The notes beneath the pieces were generated by a model. That model searched no databases. It was not told the DNA's origin and was given only the letters and a program-made list of their open reading frames with translations. The position numbers were made by a program, and so were the translations under genes. Below, one piece after another: positions 1 through 9,654 of a DNA stretch of 64,000 nucleotides (position 1 is the first letter of the stretch; the number at the start of each line of letters is the position of its first letter). Origin of the DNA: Cyanobium sp. PCC 7001 (GTDB lineage Bacteria > Cyanobacteriota > Cyanobacteriia > PCC-6307 > Cyanobiaceae). The DNA is taken from positions 2,062,052-2,126,051 of the forward strand of contig NZ_DS990556.1 in NCBI RefSeq assembly GCF_000155635.1, read 5' to 3'.

Positions 1-1246
1 GCAATGCCCTGGCACCCAGCTCGCCGGCCACCAGGCAGCTCACCTTCACCTCGCTGGTGGCGATCAGGCGCAGGTTGATGCCGTAGCGGGCCAGGGTGTC
101 GAACAGCCGCGCCGCCACGCCGGGGCGGCCCATGATGCCGGCGCCGGAGATGCTGATCTTGGCCATGCCCGCCTCGCCGCTGAGCTGGGCTCCGCCATCG
201 CCCACCTCAGCTCCGAGCCCGGCCAGCACTTCCCGGCACACCAGCTGGGCCAGGGCCAGGTCGGTCTCCGGCAGGGTGAAGGCGATGTCGTTGGTGTAGG
301 TGCCCGGTCCACTGCCCACATGGGTGGCCTGCACGATCAGGTCCACGTTGAGCCCGGCGGCCCCGAGGGCTTCGAACAGCTGGGCGGCCACCCCGGGGCG
401 GTCCGGCACGTGGGAGAGGGCCACCACTGCCTGCTGGCTCTCGAGTTCCGCACCGTCCACGGGTTTGCCCAGCTCCAGCCCGCCCATGCCGATCGGACGC
501 GGTTCCCCACTGGTGAGCAGGGTGCCAGGGGCGTCGCTCCAGCTGGAGCGCACCACCAGCGGCACGCCGTAGTTGCGGGCGATCTCCACCGCCCTCGGGT
601 GCAGCACCGCAGCGCCGAGGCTGGCCAGTTCCAGCATCTCGTCGCAGCTCACCTGCTCCATCAGCTGGGCATCGGCCACCTTGCGCGGATCGGTGGTGAG
701 CACCCCGGGCACATCGGTGTAGATCTCGCAGGCGTCGGCCCCGAGGGCGGCGGCCAGGGCCACGGCGGAGGTGTCGGAGCCGCCGCGGCCGAGGGTGGTG
801 ATCTCCGGCGTGCCGCCGGGGCCGACGCTGGTGCCCTGGAAACCCGCCACCACCACCACGTGGCCATCGTCGATCAGGCGCCGCAGCCGCTCGGTGCGGA
901 TCTCCAGGATGCGGGCGCGGCCGTGGGCCGATTCGGTCACGATGCCGGCCTGGGGTCCCGTCATCGACACCGCCGGCACCCCCTCCGCATGGAGGGCGAT
1001 CGAGAGCAGCGCGATCGACACCTGCTCGCCGGTGGCCAGGAGCATGTCCATCTCCCGCTGTGGCGGATCGCCGCTGATCGCCCGGGCCAGCCCGGTGAGC
1101 TGATCGGTGGTGTGCCCCATGGCCGACACCACCACCACCAGTTCATGGCCCTCCTCGCGGCTGAGGGCCACCCGCCGGGCCACCGCCTGGATGCGGGTCA
1201 CGTCGGCCACCGAGGTGCCCCCGAATTTCTGAACCAGCAGGGCCAT
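1..1246 (-). CDS. lysC: Aspartate kinase, C-terminus cut by window edge
   Basis: Phosphorylates L-aspartate as the first step towards lysine, threonine and methionine. The ATG lies at 1246 on the minus strand and about 415 codons are visible before the window ends. The kinase signature KFGGTS is at residues 7-12, and the GRGGSDTSA motif of the amino acid kinase fold follows around residue 170. Two ACT-type segments follow (beginning near [12 protein letters not shown] and [12 protein letters not shown]). Cyanobacterial LysC usually has four ACT units and about 600 residues, so roughly a third lies outside the window. The ACT units imply feedback control by end-product amino acids. It is co-directional with nothing immediately upstream; holA follows on the same strand side, 33 bp away. 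Confidence 0.95.
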   Translation of the reverse strand, partial: MALLVQKFGGTSVADVTRIQAVARRVALSREEGHELVVVVSAMGHTTDQLTGLARAISGDPPQREMDMLLATGEQVSIALLSIALHAEGVPAVSMTGPQAGIVTESAHGRARILEIRTERLRRLIDDGHVVVVAGFQGTSVGPGGTPEITTLGRGGSDTSAVALAAALGADACEIYTDVPGVLTTDPRKVADAQLMEQVSCDEMLELASLGAAVLHPRAVEIARNYGVPLVVRSSWSDAPGTLLTSGEPRPIGMGGLELGKPVDGAELESQQAVVALSHVPDRPGVAAQLFEALGAAGLNVDLIVQATHVGSGPGTYTNDIAFTLPETDLALAQLVCREVLAGLGAEVGDGGAQLSGEAGMAKISISGAGIMGRPGVAARLFDTLARYGINLRLIATSEVKVSCLVAGELGARAL

Positions 1247-1279
1247 GGGTGCGGGATCCGGCGTGATCGGAACGGTCGA

Positions 1280-2293
1280 TTATCGGCCGTGGGGCCCAGC
1301 GAACAGGAATCCATCGCGGAAGGCGTCCCCCGGATCGGTACCCCGTTTGAGGGCGGCCTCCACATCCAGCAGCTGGCTCAGCAGGCTGAGGAAGCGCCCG
1401 GCGGGGCGGCCCTGGATCTGTTTGCGCATCACGTAGATGCGTTTGGGGTTGCCGATGCCGGCGGCCTTGGCGATCACCGCCACGTCCCGCTCGCCGCGCT
1501 GATCCAGCAGGGCCACCCAGAGCCAGCCGCGGATCTGGCTGGTCAGGGCGGCCACGATGCGCAGCGCCGGCTCGCCGCCCTCGAGCAGGGAGTCCACCAG
1601 GGCGATGGCCGCAACCGGCTGACCCTCCAGCAGGGCATCCCCCACCGCCAGGGCGCTGGTGCTGTGGCCGCCCACCAGGGCCCGTACGGCCTCCACGCCG
1701 ATCGCTTCTGCCTGACCTGCCTGAGCGGCGGCGCCCTGGCCGAACAGCTGCAGCTTCTCCAGCTCGCTGGCCAGCCGGGCGCTGTCGTTGCCGATGGCCT
1801 CGCTGAGGGCTTCGGCGGCCCCGGGCTCCAGCTGCAGCCCCAGCTCCCGCGCCGTGCGGTGCACCAGCTCCACCTGGCCGGCACCATCCCAGATGGCCGG
1901 CAGCTGGAACGCCTGCTCCTCGGCCTCGCCGGCCTTCACCAGCCTCTGCAGCGCCTTGGTGGTGCGCAGGCGGCCGTCCGGCTTGGCGGCGTTCACCAGC
2001 ACCAGATGGCAGTCGGATGGGATCAGGGGCAGGGTGGCCTCGAACGGCTCGGCCAGCTCGGCCGGGCACTGGTTGCAGAAGGGGCTGCGCTGCAGCAGCA
2101 CCAGCCGCGCTCCGCTGCCGAAGGGGGGCGTGCGCGCCTCCTCCAGGGCCCGGCCCGCCTGGGCAATGTCCTGGCCATCCAGCCGGCTGAGGTTGATCGC
2201 GGCCCAGGCCGGATCCACCAGCTCGGCGATCAGGACCTCCACCCGCCGGCCGCGGGCGGCCTCGTCATCGCCCCAGAGCAGGTGGATCGGCAT
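1280..2293 (-). CDS. holA: DNA polymerase III, delta subunit
   Basis: This 337-residue protein matches the delta subunit of the clamp loader, which opens the beta sliding clamp during replication. The N-terminus (PIHLLWGDDEAARGRRVEVL) is the typical start of cyanobacterial HolA: a degenerate AAA+ fold without a working Walker A. The family has few sharp motifs, so the call rests on overall resemblance, length and position between lysC and cobH, an order I recall from marine picocyanobacteria. The ATG is at 2293, and the gene ends 33 bp before the lysC start on the same strand. It diverges from cobH, leaving about 150 bp that must carry both promoters. Confidence 0.88.
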   Translation of the reverse strand: MPIHLLWGDDEAARGRRVEVLIAELVDPAWAAINLSRLDGQDIAQAGRALEEARTPPFGSGARLVLLQRSPFCNQCPAELAEPFEATLPLIPSDCHLVLVNAAKPDGRLRTTKALQRLVKAGEAEEQAFQLPAIWDGAGQVELVHRTARELGLQLEPGAAEALSEAIGNDSARLASELEKLQLFGQGAAAQAGQAEAIGVEAVRALVGGHSTSALAVGDALLEGQPVAAIALVDSLLEGGEPALRIVAALTSQIRGWLWVALLDQRGERDVAVIAKAAGIGNPKRIYVMRKQIQGRPAGRFLSLLSQLLDVEAALKRGTDPGDAFRDGFLFAGPHGR

Positions 2294-2446
2294 GGCGTAT
2301 CGGCATCAGGTAGCGGCGGGGCGTTTCGGCAGGGCGTTTCGGTGTGGCGGGCCCGCGGTGCATCGGGGGTGCATAGGGTCGGGGCTGCCTTGGCTGGACG
2401 GCGCCCCGTCCCGTCCGGTGCGCCCGACTGCAGCGCCCGAACCTCC

Positions 2447-3106
2447 GTGCCCGAACCCATCGACCGCCCCATCCTCACGGATCATCCGATCTTTCTCGAG
2501 AGCCTGCGGCTGATCCGCGCCGAGCTGGCCGCCCGCGGCATCGCGCCTCCTGCCGATCCGCTCGAGCGCGACGTGCTGGAGCGCTGCATCCACAGTTGCG
2601 GTGATGTGACCATCGCAGCCGATCTCCACTGCAGCGCCGGCGCCTGCTCCGCCGCTGCGGCGGCCCTGGCGGCGCGGGCGCCGATCCTCACCGACACGGC
2701 CATGGCCGCGGCGGCCGTGGCGCCGATGGCGGCCCGCACCTTCGCCAACCCGGTGCACGACGTGCTCGCCTGGGCTCCGGCCGCGGCTCCCGCCGGCTCC
2801 ACCCGCACGGCCGTGGGCATGGAGCGGGCCCTGCAGGAGCTGGGTTCAGGCCTGGTGGTGCTGGTGGGCAGCGCCCCCACGGCGCTGGAGCGGCTGCTGG
2901 AGCTGGTGGCTGCCGGGGCGGTGCCGCCTCCGGCCCTGGTGATCGGCATGCCGGTGGGCTTCGTGGGGGTGGAGGCGAGCAAGCGCCACCTGGCGGCGAG
3001 CGGTCTGCCCCAGGTGCGCCTGGAGGGCTCCCGGGGTGGCGCCGGCCTGGTGGCGGCGGCCTGCAACGCCCTGCTGCGGGCCGCCTGGCTTCAGGCGGCC
3101 CGCTGA
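2447..3106 (+). CDS. cobH: Precorrin-8X methylmutase
   Basis: Moves a methyl group from C-11 to C-12 of precorrin-8X to give hydrogenobyrinate, in cobalamin (here probably pseudocobalamin) synthesis. The 219-residue length fits the CobH/CbiC family. The motif CIHSCGD near residue 47 carries the conserved active-site histidine, and the C-terminal [13 protein letters not shown] and GSRGGAG segments are family hallmarks. The frame is open far upstream only because it is antisense to holA and lysC. I chose the GTG at 2447 because family similarity begins directly after it (PEPIDRPIL) and no ATG is available. It is convergent with mutS, whose reading frame runs into the 3' end of this gene. Confidence 0.93.
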   Translation: MPEPIDRPILTDHPIFLESLRLIRAELAARGIAPPADPLERDVLERCIHSCGDVTIAADLHCSAGACSAAAAALAARAPILTDTAMAAAAVAPMAARTFANPVHDVLAWAPAAAPAGSTRTAVGMERALQELGSGLVVLVGSAPTALERLLELVAAGAVPPPALVIGMPVGFVGVEASKRHLAASGLPQVRLEGSRGGAGLVAAACNALLRAAWLQAAR

Positions 3107-5866
3107 CCCCACCCGCACCTGGGAGTTGGCCTCGATGCGGCTCAGCACCTGCCTGGCCCGCAGGAGCACCGAGGCGGGGATGCCCGCCAGCCGCGCCGCC
3201 TCGATGCCGTAGCTGCGGCTGGCGCCGCCGGGCACCACCCGGTGCAGGAAGCGCAGGTCGCTGCCGGTTTCCTCCACCAGCACCTGGGCGTTGGCAACGT
3301 TGGGCAGCAGCTCGGCCAGCTCGTTGAGTTCGTGGTAGTGGGTGGCGAAGATGCTGCGGGCGCCGATGCCCTGGGCCAGCTCCTCGGCCACGGCCCAGGC
3401 GATCGAAAGGCCGTCGAAGGTGGCGGTGCCGCGGCCGATCTCATCGAGCAGCACCAGGGAGCGGGCCGTGGCGTGGTGGAGGATGTTGGCCGTCTCGGCC
3501 ATCTCCACCATGAAGGTGGACTGGCCGGCCGCCAGGTCGTCGCCGGCGCCGACGCGGGTGAAGATCCGATCGGCGATGCCCAGGCGGGCGGAGCGGGCCG
3601 GGATCCAGCTGCCCATCTGGGCCATCAGCTGCAGCAGGCCGGTCTGGCGCAGGTAGCAGCTCTTGCCGCTGGCGTTGGGGCCGGTGAGGATCAGCAGGTC
3701 AGGGGGACCGCCGGGCCCATCGCCGTCCCAGCCCAGGGCCAGGCCGTTGGCGGTGAAGGCGTCGTCCACCAGCAGCAGCTCCACCACGGGGTGGCGGCCG
3801 GCTTCGATCTCCAGCTCCCGCCCGTCGGTGAGGGTGGGCCGGCAGTAGCCGCAGGTGGCGGCCACCTCGGCGAGGGAGGCGAGCCCATCGAGCTCGGCCA
3901 CGAGCCGGGCGGCCTGGCGGATGCGGGCGGCCTGCTCGCCGGCGCGGCCGCGCAGCTGGCAGAACAGCTCGTATTCCCGCTGGGCGGCCCGCGCCCTCAG
4001 GTGCTGGATCTCGGCCTCGCGGCCCCTGAGGGCCGGGGTGACGAAGCGCTCCTCGTTGGCCAGTGTCTGGCGGCGGATCCAGTGCTCCGGCACCGAAGCG
4101 GCCCGGGCCTTGCTCACCGCCAGGAAGTAGCCGAAGGTGCGGTGGTGCTGCAGCCGCAGGGTGGCGATGCCGCTGGCGGCCCGCTCGCTGGTCTCCTGCT
4201 GGGCTAGCCAGGCGTCCTGGTCGTCGAGCTGGTTGCGCAGCCCGTCCAGCAGGGGGTCCACGCCGTCGTGGATCAGGTCGCCCTCGGTGAGGGAGAGGGG
4301 AGGGGTGTCGAGCAGCACGTGGCGCAGCTCCGCCGCCAGGGCCTCCAGCTCCGGCCAGGGCTGGGCCAGGCGCTGCAGGGGGGTGGCGCTGCAGGGGCCG
4401 AGCAGGGCGGCCAGCTGGGGCAGCCGCTCCAGGCCATCGGCCAGGGCCACCAGGTCGCGGGCCGAAGCCGTGCCGGCCCCGGCCCGGCCCGCCAGGCGCT
4501 CCAGATCGCCCATCGGGCGCAGCAGCCGGCGCAGGTTCAGCCGCAGGGTCCGCCCCTCCACCAGTTCGCCCACGGCGGCCTGGCGCGCTTCGATCGCCGG
4601 GCGGTCCAGCAAGGGCGCCTCCAGCCAGCGGCGCAGGCAGCGTCCGCCCATGGCGGTGTGGGTGCGGTCGAGGGCCCACAGCAGCGACCCCTCGAAGCCG
4701 CCGTTCATCTGGGTGCGGGTGAGCTCGAGGTTGCGGCGGGTGGCGGCATCGAGCACCAGGGCATCGCCCGGATGCCAGCAGGTGGGGGGATCGAGGGGCA
4801 CGCGCCCGCTCTGGGTGCTGTCCAGGTAGGCCACCAGGCCGCCGGCCGCCCGCAGGGCCAGGGGTTGCTCCGTGAGGCCGAGGCCGGCCAGGCTGGCCAG
4901 CTGGAAGCGCTGCTGCAGGGTGGCCGTAGCCTCCGGCTTCTCGAAGGGGGTGCGGGCCAGGGCCGTGAGCCGCAGCGCCGGCGGGCACCAGGCCGGAGCG
5001 GTTTCCCCGGCCGGGATGTCGCCGGGGGCAGGCCAGAGCACTTCGGCCGCCTCCACCTGCAGCAGCTCCTGATGCAGGGCATCACTGCCCTGCTGCTGGG
5101 TGACGCGGAATTCGCCCGTGCTCACGTCGGCCACGGCCAGGCCCCAGCGGGCGCCGCTGCCGGGGGGCTCGAGCACCACGGCGCAGAGCCAGTTGTTGCG
5201 GCGGGCCGCCAGCATGCCCTCCTCGATCACCGTGCCGGGCGTGAGCACGCGGGTGATGTCGCGACGCAGCAGCTCCCCCTTGGCGGGGGTGGTTTCCAGC
5301 TGGTCGCACAGGGCCACGCTGAGGCCGCGGCGCACCAGGTCGGCGCAGTAGCGCTCGGCGGCGTGGTGGGGGATGCCGGCCATCGGCACCCGGCCGATCG
5401 CCTTGCCCCCCTCCTTGCCGGTGAGGGTGAGCTCCAGCAGGCGCGAGAGGGCGATGGCGTCCTCGAAGAAGCACTCGAAGAAGTCGCCCAGGCGGTAGAG
5501 CAGCACCCGCTCGGGGTGGGCGCGCTTCAGCTCCACGTAGTGGCGCAGCATCGGCGTGAGCTGGGCCGGGTCCACCAGGCTGTGGTGGTGCCAGGGGGGG
5601 AGGTCGGACTCCGGGGCGGCGGGCGCGGGGGTGCCGGCCTCGCTCGCGGCGGTGGTGCCGGCTGGGGTTGCCTTGCCACGCTCACGCTTAGGCCGCCGCC
5701 GCTGCCGGGGCCTCGCGGCGGCGGCCGCCAGGGGATCGGCCGGCACGGCAGCATCTGCTCCCTCCCCCGAAACGGCACCGCCCGCGTCATCGGCGTCGGC
5801 GAACAGCGAGCCCTGCAGGGCCAGCTCCGGAACGAGCGAAAGCTGCTGCTCGGCTTCCGCGGCCAC
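2846..5866 (-). CDS. mutS: DNA mismatch repair protein MutS
   Basis: Recognises mismatches and uses ATP to start repair. The open frame has 1006 codons from a GTG at 5866. The first ~90 residues are a low-complexity Ala/Pro/Arg extension. The mismatch-reading Phe-x-Glu motif lies in [11 protein letters not shown] (about residue 130). Walker A is GPNASGKSC (about residue 726) and Walker B is [14 protein letters not shown] (about 801). Normal family similarity stops near residue 918 (after [11 protein letters not shown], about position 3110). The remaining ~88 codons are Gln/His/Arg-rich and read antisense through cobH, which is not expected of MutS. A one-base change in the C-run at 3107-3110 would end the protein at 3091, so the annotated end is doubtful. 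Confidence 0.93.
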   Translation of the reverse strand: MAAEAEQQLSLVPELALQGSLFADADDAGGAVSGEGADAAVPADPLAAAAARPRQRRRPKRERGKATPAGTTAASEAGTPAPAAPESDLPPWHHHSLVDPAQLTPMLRHYVELKRAHPERVLLYRLGDFFECFFEDAIALSRLLELTLTGKEGGKAIGRVPMAGIPHHAAERYCADLVRRGLSVALCDQLETTPAKGELLRRDITRVLTPGTVIEEGMLAARRNNWLCAVVLEPPGSGARWGLAVADVSTGEFRVTQQQGSDALHQELLQVEAAEVLWPAPGDIPAGETAPAWCPPALRLTALARTPFEKPEATATLQQRFQLASLAGLGLTEQPLALRAAGGLVAYLDSTQSGRVPLDPPTCWHPGDALVLDAATRRNLELTRTQMNGGFEGSLLWALDRTHTAMGGRCLRRWLEAPLLDRPAIEARQAAVGELVEGRTLRLNLRRLLRPMGDLERLAGRAGAGTASARDLVALADGLERLPQLAALLGPCSATPLQRLAQPWPELEALAAELRHVLLDTPPLSLTEGDLIHDGVDPLLDGLRNQLDDQDAWLAQQETSERAASGIATLRLQHHRTFGYFLAVSKARAASVPEHWIRRQTLANEERFVTPALRGREAEIQHLRARAAQREYELFCQLRGRAGEQAARIRQAARLVAELDGLASLAEVAATCGYCRPTLTDGRELEIEAGRHPVVELLLVDDAFTANGLALGWDGDGPGGPPDLLILTGPNASGKSCYLRQTGLLQLMAQMGSWIPARSARLGIADRIFTRVGAGDDLAAGQSTFMVEMAETANILHHATARSLVLLDEIGRGTATFDGLSIAWAVAEELAQGIGARSIFATHYHELNELAELLPNVANAQVLVEETGSDLRFLHRVVPGGASRSYGIEAARLAGIPASVLLRARQVLSRIEANSQVRVGSAGRLKPGGPQQGVAGRRHQAGATPGALQAHLGQTARRQVALARLHPHEAHRHADHQGRRRHRPGSHQLQQPLQRRGGAAHQHHQA

Positions 5867-6026
5867 GGCTCAGCGCTGGGGTCGGTTTGATCGTAGGCGC
5901 AGGAACCGGGCGGCCTGCCCGGCGGTGCCCGACAACTTGTGAAGGATCCGGCAGGGGCGCCCCGGAGGCCCGGGGGGCTCGTGTGAGAATCCGGCCACTG
6001 ACCGGCCCCGGCGACGCCGTTGTTCC

Positions 6027-6215
6027 ATGCAGATCCTCAACACGCTCACCGTTCTGGCCCTGGTGGTGATGTCGTTCGCCCTGATCGTGGCGGTGCCCGT
6101 GCTCTACGCCAGCAGTGAGGACAGCGGCCGCTCCAACCGGCTGATCCTGATCGGCGGCATCGCCTGGGTGGCGCTGGTGCTGGTGAACTGGGGCATGAGC
6201 TTCTTCGTGGTCTGA
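6027..6215 (+). CDS. psbZ: Photosystem II protein PsbZ (Ycf9)
   Basis: This 62-residue protein has two predicted membrane helices (about residues 4-24 and 39-59) joined by a short polar loop with EDSGRSNR, and ends in SFFVV. Length and sequence match PsbZ, a small thylakoid subunit of the photosystem II core involved in core-antenna contact. The ATG at 6027 is the only sensible start. It lies alone between mutS (divergent) and ribH. It is the clearest single marker that the window comes from an oxygenic phototroph. Confidence 0.95.
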   Translation: MQILNTLTVLALVVMSFALIVAVPVLYASSEDSGRSNRLILIGGIAWVALVLVNWGMSFFVV

Positions 6216-6295
6216 GCCGGGTGGTCTGAGGCCGGCGCCGCAGGGCTTCTACCCTGAGGGCACCTACACCGCGCCACAGCTGGTGGCGTTTGCCT

Positions 6296-6775
6296 GTGGC
6301 GATCTTCGAGGGCCGATTCATCGGGGCCGACACCCTGCGCATCGGCGTGGTGGTGGCCCGGTTCAACGATCTGGTCACCGGCCGCCTGCTGAGCGGCTGC
6401 CTCGATTGCCTCAGCCGCCACGGCATCGACATTGCGGACACCAGCAGCCAGCTCGATGTGGCCTGGGTGCCCGGCAGCTTCGAGATCCCGCTGGTGGCCC
6501 AGCGCCTTGCCGCCAGCGGCCGCTACCAGGTGGTGATCACCCTGGGGGCCGTGATCCGCGGCGACACCCCCCACTTCGATGTGGTGGTGAGCGAGGTGAG
6601 CAAGGGCGTGGCCGCCGTGAGCCGCCAGACCGGCGTGCCCGTGATCTTCGGGGTGCTCACCACCGACACCATGCAGCAGGCCCTGGAGCGGGCCGGCATC
6701 AAGAGCAACCTGGGCTGGAGCTACGGCCTGCAGGCCCTCGAGATGGGCAGCCTGATGGCGACGCTGCCGACTTAG
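6296..6775 (+). CDS. ribH: 6,7-dimethyl-8-ribityllumazine synthase
   Basis: Condenses 5-amino-6-ribitylaminouracil with 3,4-dihydroxybutanone phosphate, the penultimate step of riboflavin synthesis. The motifs [14 protein letters not shown] and [12 protein letters not shown] (with the catalytic His) are all present. I chose the GTG at 6296, giving AIFEGRF at the N-terminus as in other picocyanobacterial RibH. An in-frame TTG two codons upstream (6290) is the alternative. Length is about 159 residues, normal for the family, which assembles into pentamers or 60-mer shells. The stop is only 13 bp from the stop of the convergent acetyltransferase gene. Confidence 0.95.
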   Translation: MAIFEGRFIGADTLRIGVVVARFNDLVTGRLLSGCLDCLSRHGIDIADTSSQLDVAWVPGSFEIPLVAQRLAASGRYQVVITLGAVIRGDTPHFDVVVSEVSKGVAAVSRQTGVPVIFGVLTTDTMQQALERAGIKSNLGWSYGLQALEMGSLMATLPT

Positions 6776-6788
6776 CTGTGCTGCCGGC

Positions 6789-7247
6789 TTAGCCGGGGTG
6801 GCGCACCAGCAGGTGCTGGCTCTCCACCCGCCGGAAGCCGAGCTGTTCGTAGAAGCCGGCGCTGTTGGTGGTCATCAGGTACACCCGCTCCACCCGTCGC
6901 AGCCTGGGATCGCTGAGCAGGCCCTCCACCACCTGCCGGCCCAGGCCCCGGCCCTGCAGATCACCGGCCACCACCACGTCCCAGAGCACGGCCCGGCACA
7001 CCCCATCACTGCTGGCCCGCCCGAAGCCCACCAGCCGCTTGCCGCGCCACAGGCTCACCACCACCGGGCTGCCGGCCAGCAGCCGCCTCAGCTGGGGGTA
7101 GCTGCGCTCCCTGGCCCAGAAGGCGTGGTGGTTGAACAGCCGCTGCAGCTTCAGCAGGCCGCGGGTGGGGCGCAGCCCCGGGCCCAGGCCGAGCCAGCGC
7201 AGACCGGGCGCACCCGGGGCGTGGCGGAGCAGCTGGATCGGCACCAT
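6789..7247 (-). CDS. GNAT-family N-acetyltransferase
   Basis: This 152-residue protein has the acetyl-CoA-binding motif of the GNAT fold, [15 protein letters not shown], around residues 96-110. It is followed by [18 protein letters not shown], the usual motif B with the FYxxLGF ending. The substrate cannot be read from sequence; related cyanobacterial and plastid proteins acetylate protein termini or small metabolites. The ATG at 7247 is preferred because the longer upstream frame would overlap the divergent rfbA gene and has no family similarity. The start codon overlaps an ATG on the other strand within CCATGG. Confidence 0.82.
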   Translation of the reverse strand: MVPIQLLRHAPGAPGLRWLGLGPGLRPTRGLLKLQRLFNHHAFWARERSYPQLRRLLAGSPVVVSLWRGKRLVGFGRASSDGVCRAVLWDVVVAGDLQGRGLGRQVVEGLLSDPRLRRVERVYLMTTNSAGFYEQLGFRRVESQHLLVRHPG

Positions 7248-7290
7248 GGCAACACGTCCATGGGAACATCCTCCCAGTGACCCGGACGCC

Positions 7291-8181
7291 TTGACCCCCC
7301 AGCGCAAGGGCATCATCCTGGCCGGCGGCAGCGGCACCCGGCTTCACCCGATCACCGTGGGAGTGAGCAAGCAGCTCCTGCCGGTGTTCGACAAGCCGAT
7401 GATCTACTACCCGCTCAGCACGCTGATGCTGGCGGGCATCCGCGAGGTGCTGATCATCACCACCCCCACCGACCAGGAGGCGTTCCAGCGGCTGCTGGGG
7501 GATGGCTCCCGCTGGGGCATGACGATCGCGTACGCCGTGCAGCCCAGTCCGGACGGGCTGGCCCAGGCCTTCCTGATCGGCGAGCGGTTTCTGGCCGGGG
7601 CCCCCGCGGCCCTGGTGCTGGGGGACAACCTCTTCCACGGCCACGACCTGATCCCCCAGCTGCAGGGCTGCAACGGCCAGGCGGCAGGCGCCACGGTGTT
7701 CGCCTACCCCGTGCGGGACCCGGAGCGCTACGGCGTGGTGGCCTTCGATGGCGACGGGCGGGTGCTGAGCATTGAGGAGAAACCGGCCCAGCCCAGGAGC
7801 CGCTACGCCGTCACCGGTCTGTATTTCTATGACGACTCCGTGGTGGAGCGGGCCCGGCGGGTGGTGCCGTCGGCCCGGGGTGAGCTGGAGATCACCGACC
7901 TCAACCGCCAGTACCTGGAGGAGGGGCTGCTGAAGGTGGAGTTGATGGGGCGCGGCATGGCCTGGCTGGATACGGGCACCTGCGATTCCCTGCACGAGGC
8001 CGGCAGCTACATCCGCACCCTGGAGCACCGCCAGGGCCTCAAGGTGGGCTGCCCCGAGGAGGTGGCCTGGCGGATGGGCTGGATCGATGCCGACCAGCTG
8101 GCGGCCCTGGCCGCCCCCTTGCGCAAGAGCGGCTACGGGGAGTATCTGCTGCAGGTGCTGGAGACGGGCCATGCAGGTTGA
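7291..8181 (+). CDS. rfbA: Glucose-1-phosphate thymidylyltransferase
   Basis: Joins dTTP and glucose-1-phosphate to dTDP-glucose, the first step to dTDP-L-rhamnose. The nucleotidyltransferase signature [14 protein letters not shown] is at the N-terminus, with [15 protein letters not shown] and [10 protein letters not shown] following. From the TTG at 7291 the protein has 296 residues, the usual family length. The ATG at 7246 would add 15 residues with no family match. The 3' end overlaps rfbC by 11 bp, so the two are probably translated together. It is the first gene of the run rfbA-rfbC-rfbD. Confidence 0.94.
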   Translation: MTPQRKGIILAGGSGTRLHPITVGVSKQLLPVFDKPMIYYPLSTLMLAGIREVLIITTPTDQEAFQRLLGDGSRWGMTIAYAVQPSPDGLAQAFLIGERFLAGAPAALVLGDNLFHGHDLIPQLQGCNGQAAGATVFAYPVRDPERYGVVAFDGDGRVLSIEEKPAQPRSRYAVTGLYFYDDSVVERARRVVPSARGELEITDLNRQYLEEGLLKVELMGRGMAWLDTGTCDSLHEAGSYIRTLEHRQGLKVGCPEEVAWRMGWIDADQLAALAAPLRKSGYGEYLLQVLETGHAG

Positions 8182-8746
8182 ACCGCTGATCAGCGCCGGT
8201 GGCGCGGTGCTGGAGGGCGTGCTTCTGCTCACTCCCCGGGTGTTCGGCGACGACCGCGGCTTCTTCTTCGAGAGCTGGAACCAGAACGCCTTCAACGCCG
8301 CCGCTGGCCCCACCGCCTTCGTGCAGGACAACCACTCCCGCTCGGTGCAGGGGGTGCTGCGCGGTCTGCACTACCAGCTGCCCCCCCACCCCCAGGGCAA
8401 GCTGGTGCGTTGCCTGGTGGGGGAGATCTTCGATGTGGCGGTGGACATCCGCCCCAGCTCCCCCACCTTCGGTCAGTGGGGCGGCGTGCGCCTGAGTGCC
8501 GCCAACAAGCAGCAGCTGTGGGTGCCGGCCGGCTACGCCCACGGCTTCCTCACCCTGAGCCCGGAGGCGGAGGTGCTCTACAAGACCACCGACTTCTGGA
8601 GCAAGGAGTGCGAGCGGGGGATCCGCTGGGATGACCCGCAGATCGGGATCGCCTGGCCCCAGGAGGGTCTGCCGGATGGCCAGCCCCTGCTCAGCGCCAA
8701 GGACGCCGTGGCGCCGGCCCTGGCGGAGGCGGACCTGTTCGCATGA
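8171..8746 (+). CDS. rfbC: dTDP-4-dehydrorhamnose 3,5-epimerase
   Basis: Epimerises carbons 3 and 5 of dTDP-4-keto-6-deoxyglucose. The 191-residue cupin protein has the catalytic His in [10 protein letters not shown] and the DNHSRS and [10 protein letters not shown] segments typical of RfbC. The Tyr/Trp segment [12 protein letters not shown] is also present. The ATG at 8171 lies inside the end of rfbA, and its stop overlaps the rfbD start by 4 bp (ATGA at 8743-8746), which indicates one operon. Confidence 0.95.
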   Translation: MQVEPLISAGGAVLEGVLLLTPRVFGDDRGFFFESWNQNAFNAAAGPTAFVQDNHSRSVQGVLRGLHYQLPPHPQGKLVRCLVGEIFDVAVDIRPSSPTFGQWGGVRLSAANKQQLWVPAGYAHGFLTLSPEAEVLYKTTDFWSKECERGIRWDDPQIGIAWPQEGLPDGQPLLSAKDAVAPALAEADLFA

Positions 8747-9639
8747 GCGGCCCACCTCTCACGGTGCTGCTCACCGGCGCCGGCGGCCAGCTGGGTCAGG
8801 AACTGGTGGCCCAGTGCCCCGCGGGGGTGACGCTGATCGCCACGGGCCGTTCCGAGCTGGATCTGGCCGATGCGCAGGCCTGCCGGCAGCTGGTGCTGGA
8901 GCGCCGGCCCGATTGGGTGCTCAACGCCGGCGCCTACACCGCGGTGGACCGAGCCGAGAGTGAACCGGAGCTGGCCGAGGCCGTGAACGCCGGGGCCCCG
9001 CAGGCCTTGGCCGCTGCCCTGGCCGGCACCGGCGGCCGCCTGCTGCACCTGAGCACCGATTTCGTGTTCGACGGTCGCCAGGGCAGCCCCTACGCCACGG
9101 ACCAGCTCCGCAGCCCCCTGGGGGTGTACGGCGCCAGTAAGGCGGCCGGCGAGGAGGCGCTGCTGGCCAGCTCGCTGCTGGCGGATGGCCGCGTCCACGT
9201 GCTGCGCACCAGCTGGGTGTATGGCCCGGTGGGCCGCAACTTCTGCCTCACGATGCTGCGCCTCCACGGCGAGAAGGAGGAAATCGGCGTGGTGGCCGAC
9301 CAGGTGGGCTGCCCCACGGCCACCCCCACCCTGGCGGCGGCCTGCTGGCGCCTGATCGAACGCGCCGAGGTGGGTCTGCCGGACATCCTGCACTGGAGCG
9401 ATGCCGGCGCTGCCAGCTGGTACGACTTCGCCGTGGCCATCGGTGAGCTGGGCGTGGAGCTGGGCCTGCTGCAGCGCCAGGCGCGGGTGAAGCCCATCAC
9501 CACTGCCGACTACCCCACCCCGGCCCGCCGGCCCAGCTACTCCCTGCTCGACTGCACCGCCAGCCGCACGGCGCTGGGCCTGGAGCCCCTGCACTGGCGG
9601 GAGGCGTTGCGGCAGGTGCTGGGGCGGCTTGTGCCCTGA
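8743..9639 (+). CDS. rfbD: dTDP-4-dehydrorhamnose reductase
   Basis: Reduces dTDP-4-keto-L-rhamnose to dTDP-L-rhamnose with NAD(P)H. It is an extended short-chain dehydrogenase of 298 residues. The nucleotide motif GAGGQLGQEL lies near residue 12, and the catalytic YGASKAAGE gives the YxxxK pair. STDFVFDG and TSWVYG are typical of RfbD. It is translationally coupled to rfbC through an ATGA overlap. Its stop lies 15 bp from the end of the broken epimerase on the other strand. Confidence 0.95.
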   Translation: MSGPPLTVLLTGAGGQLGQELVAQCPAGVTLIATGRSELDLADAQACRQLVLERRPDWVLNAGAYTAVDRAESEPELAEAVNAGAPQALAAALAGTGGRLLHLSTDFVFDGRQGSPYATDQLRSPLGVYGASKAAGEEALLASSLLADGRVHVLRTSWVYGPVGRNFCLTMLRLHGEKEEIGVVADQVGCPTATPTLAAACWRLIERAEVGLPDILHWSDAGAASWYDFAVAIGELGVELGLLQRQARVKPITTADYPTPARRPSYSLLDCTASRTALGLEPLHWREALRQVLGRLVP

Positions 9640-9654
9640 GCTGGGCTCGTTGCA

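Noticed and set aside
320-2446. Long plus-strand frame ahead of cobH (start of a 928-codon frame)
   Set aside because: It is antisense to lysC and holA, both firmly identified. Its product is His/Gly/Gln-rich, as expected from reading GC-rich codons backwards. Only the part from 2447 is a gene.
4268-5890. 540-codon plus-strand frame opposite mutS
   Set aside because: Same effect of high third-position GC. The sequence has no domain and covers the conserved MutS core.
6216-6289. Terminator between psbZ and ribH
   Set aside because: GC-rich complementary stretches exist, but no T-run follows and no clear stem could be drawn.
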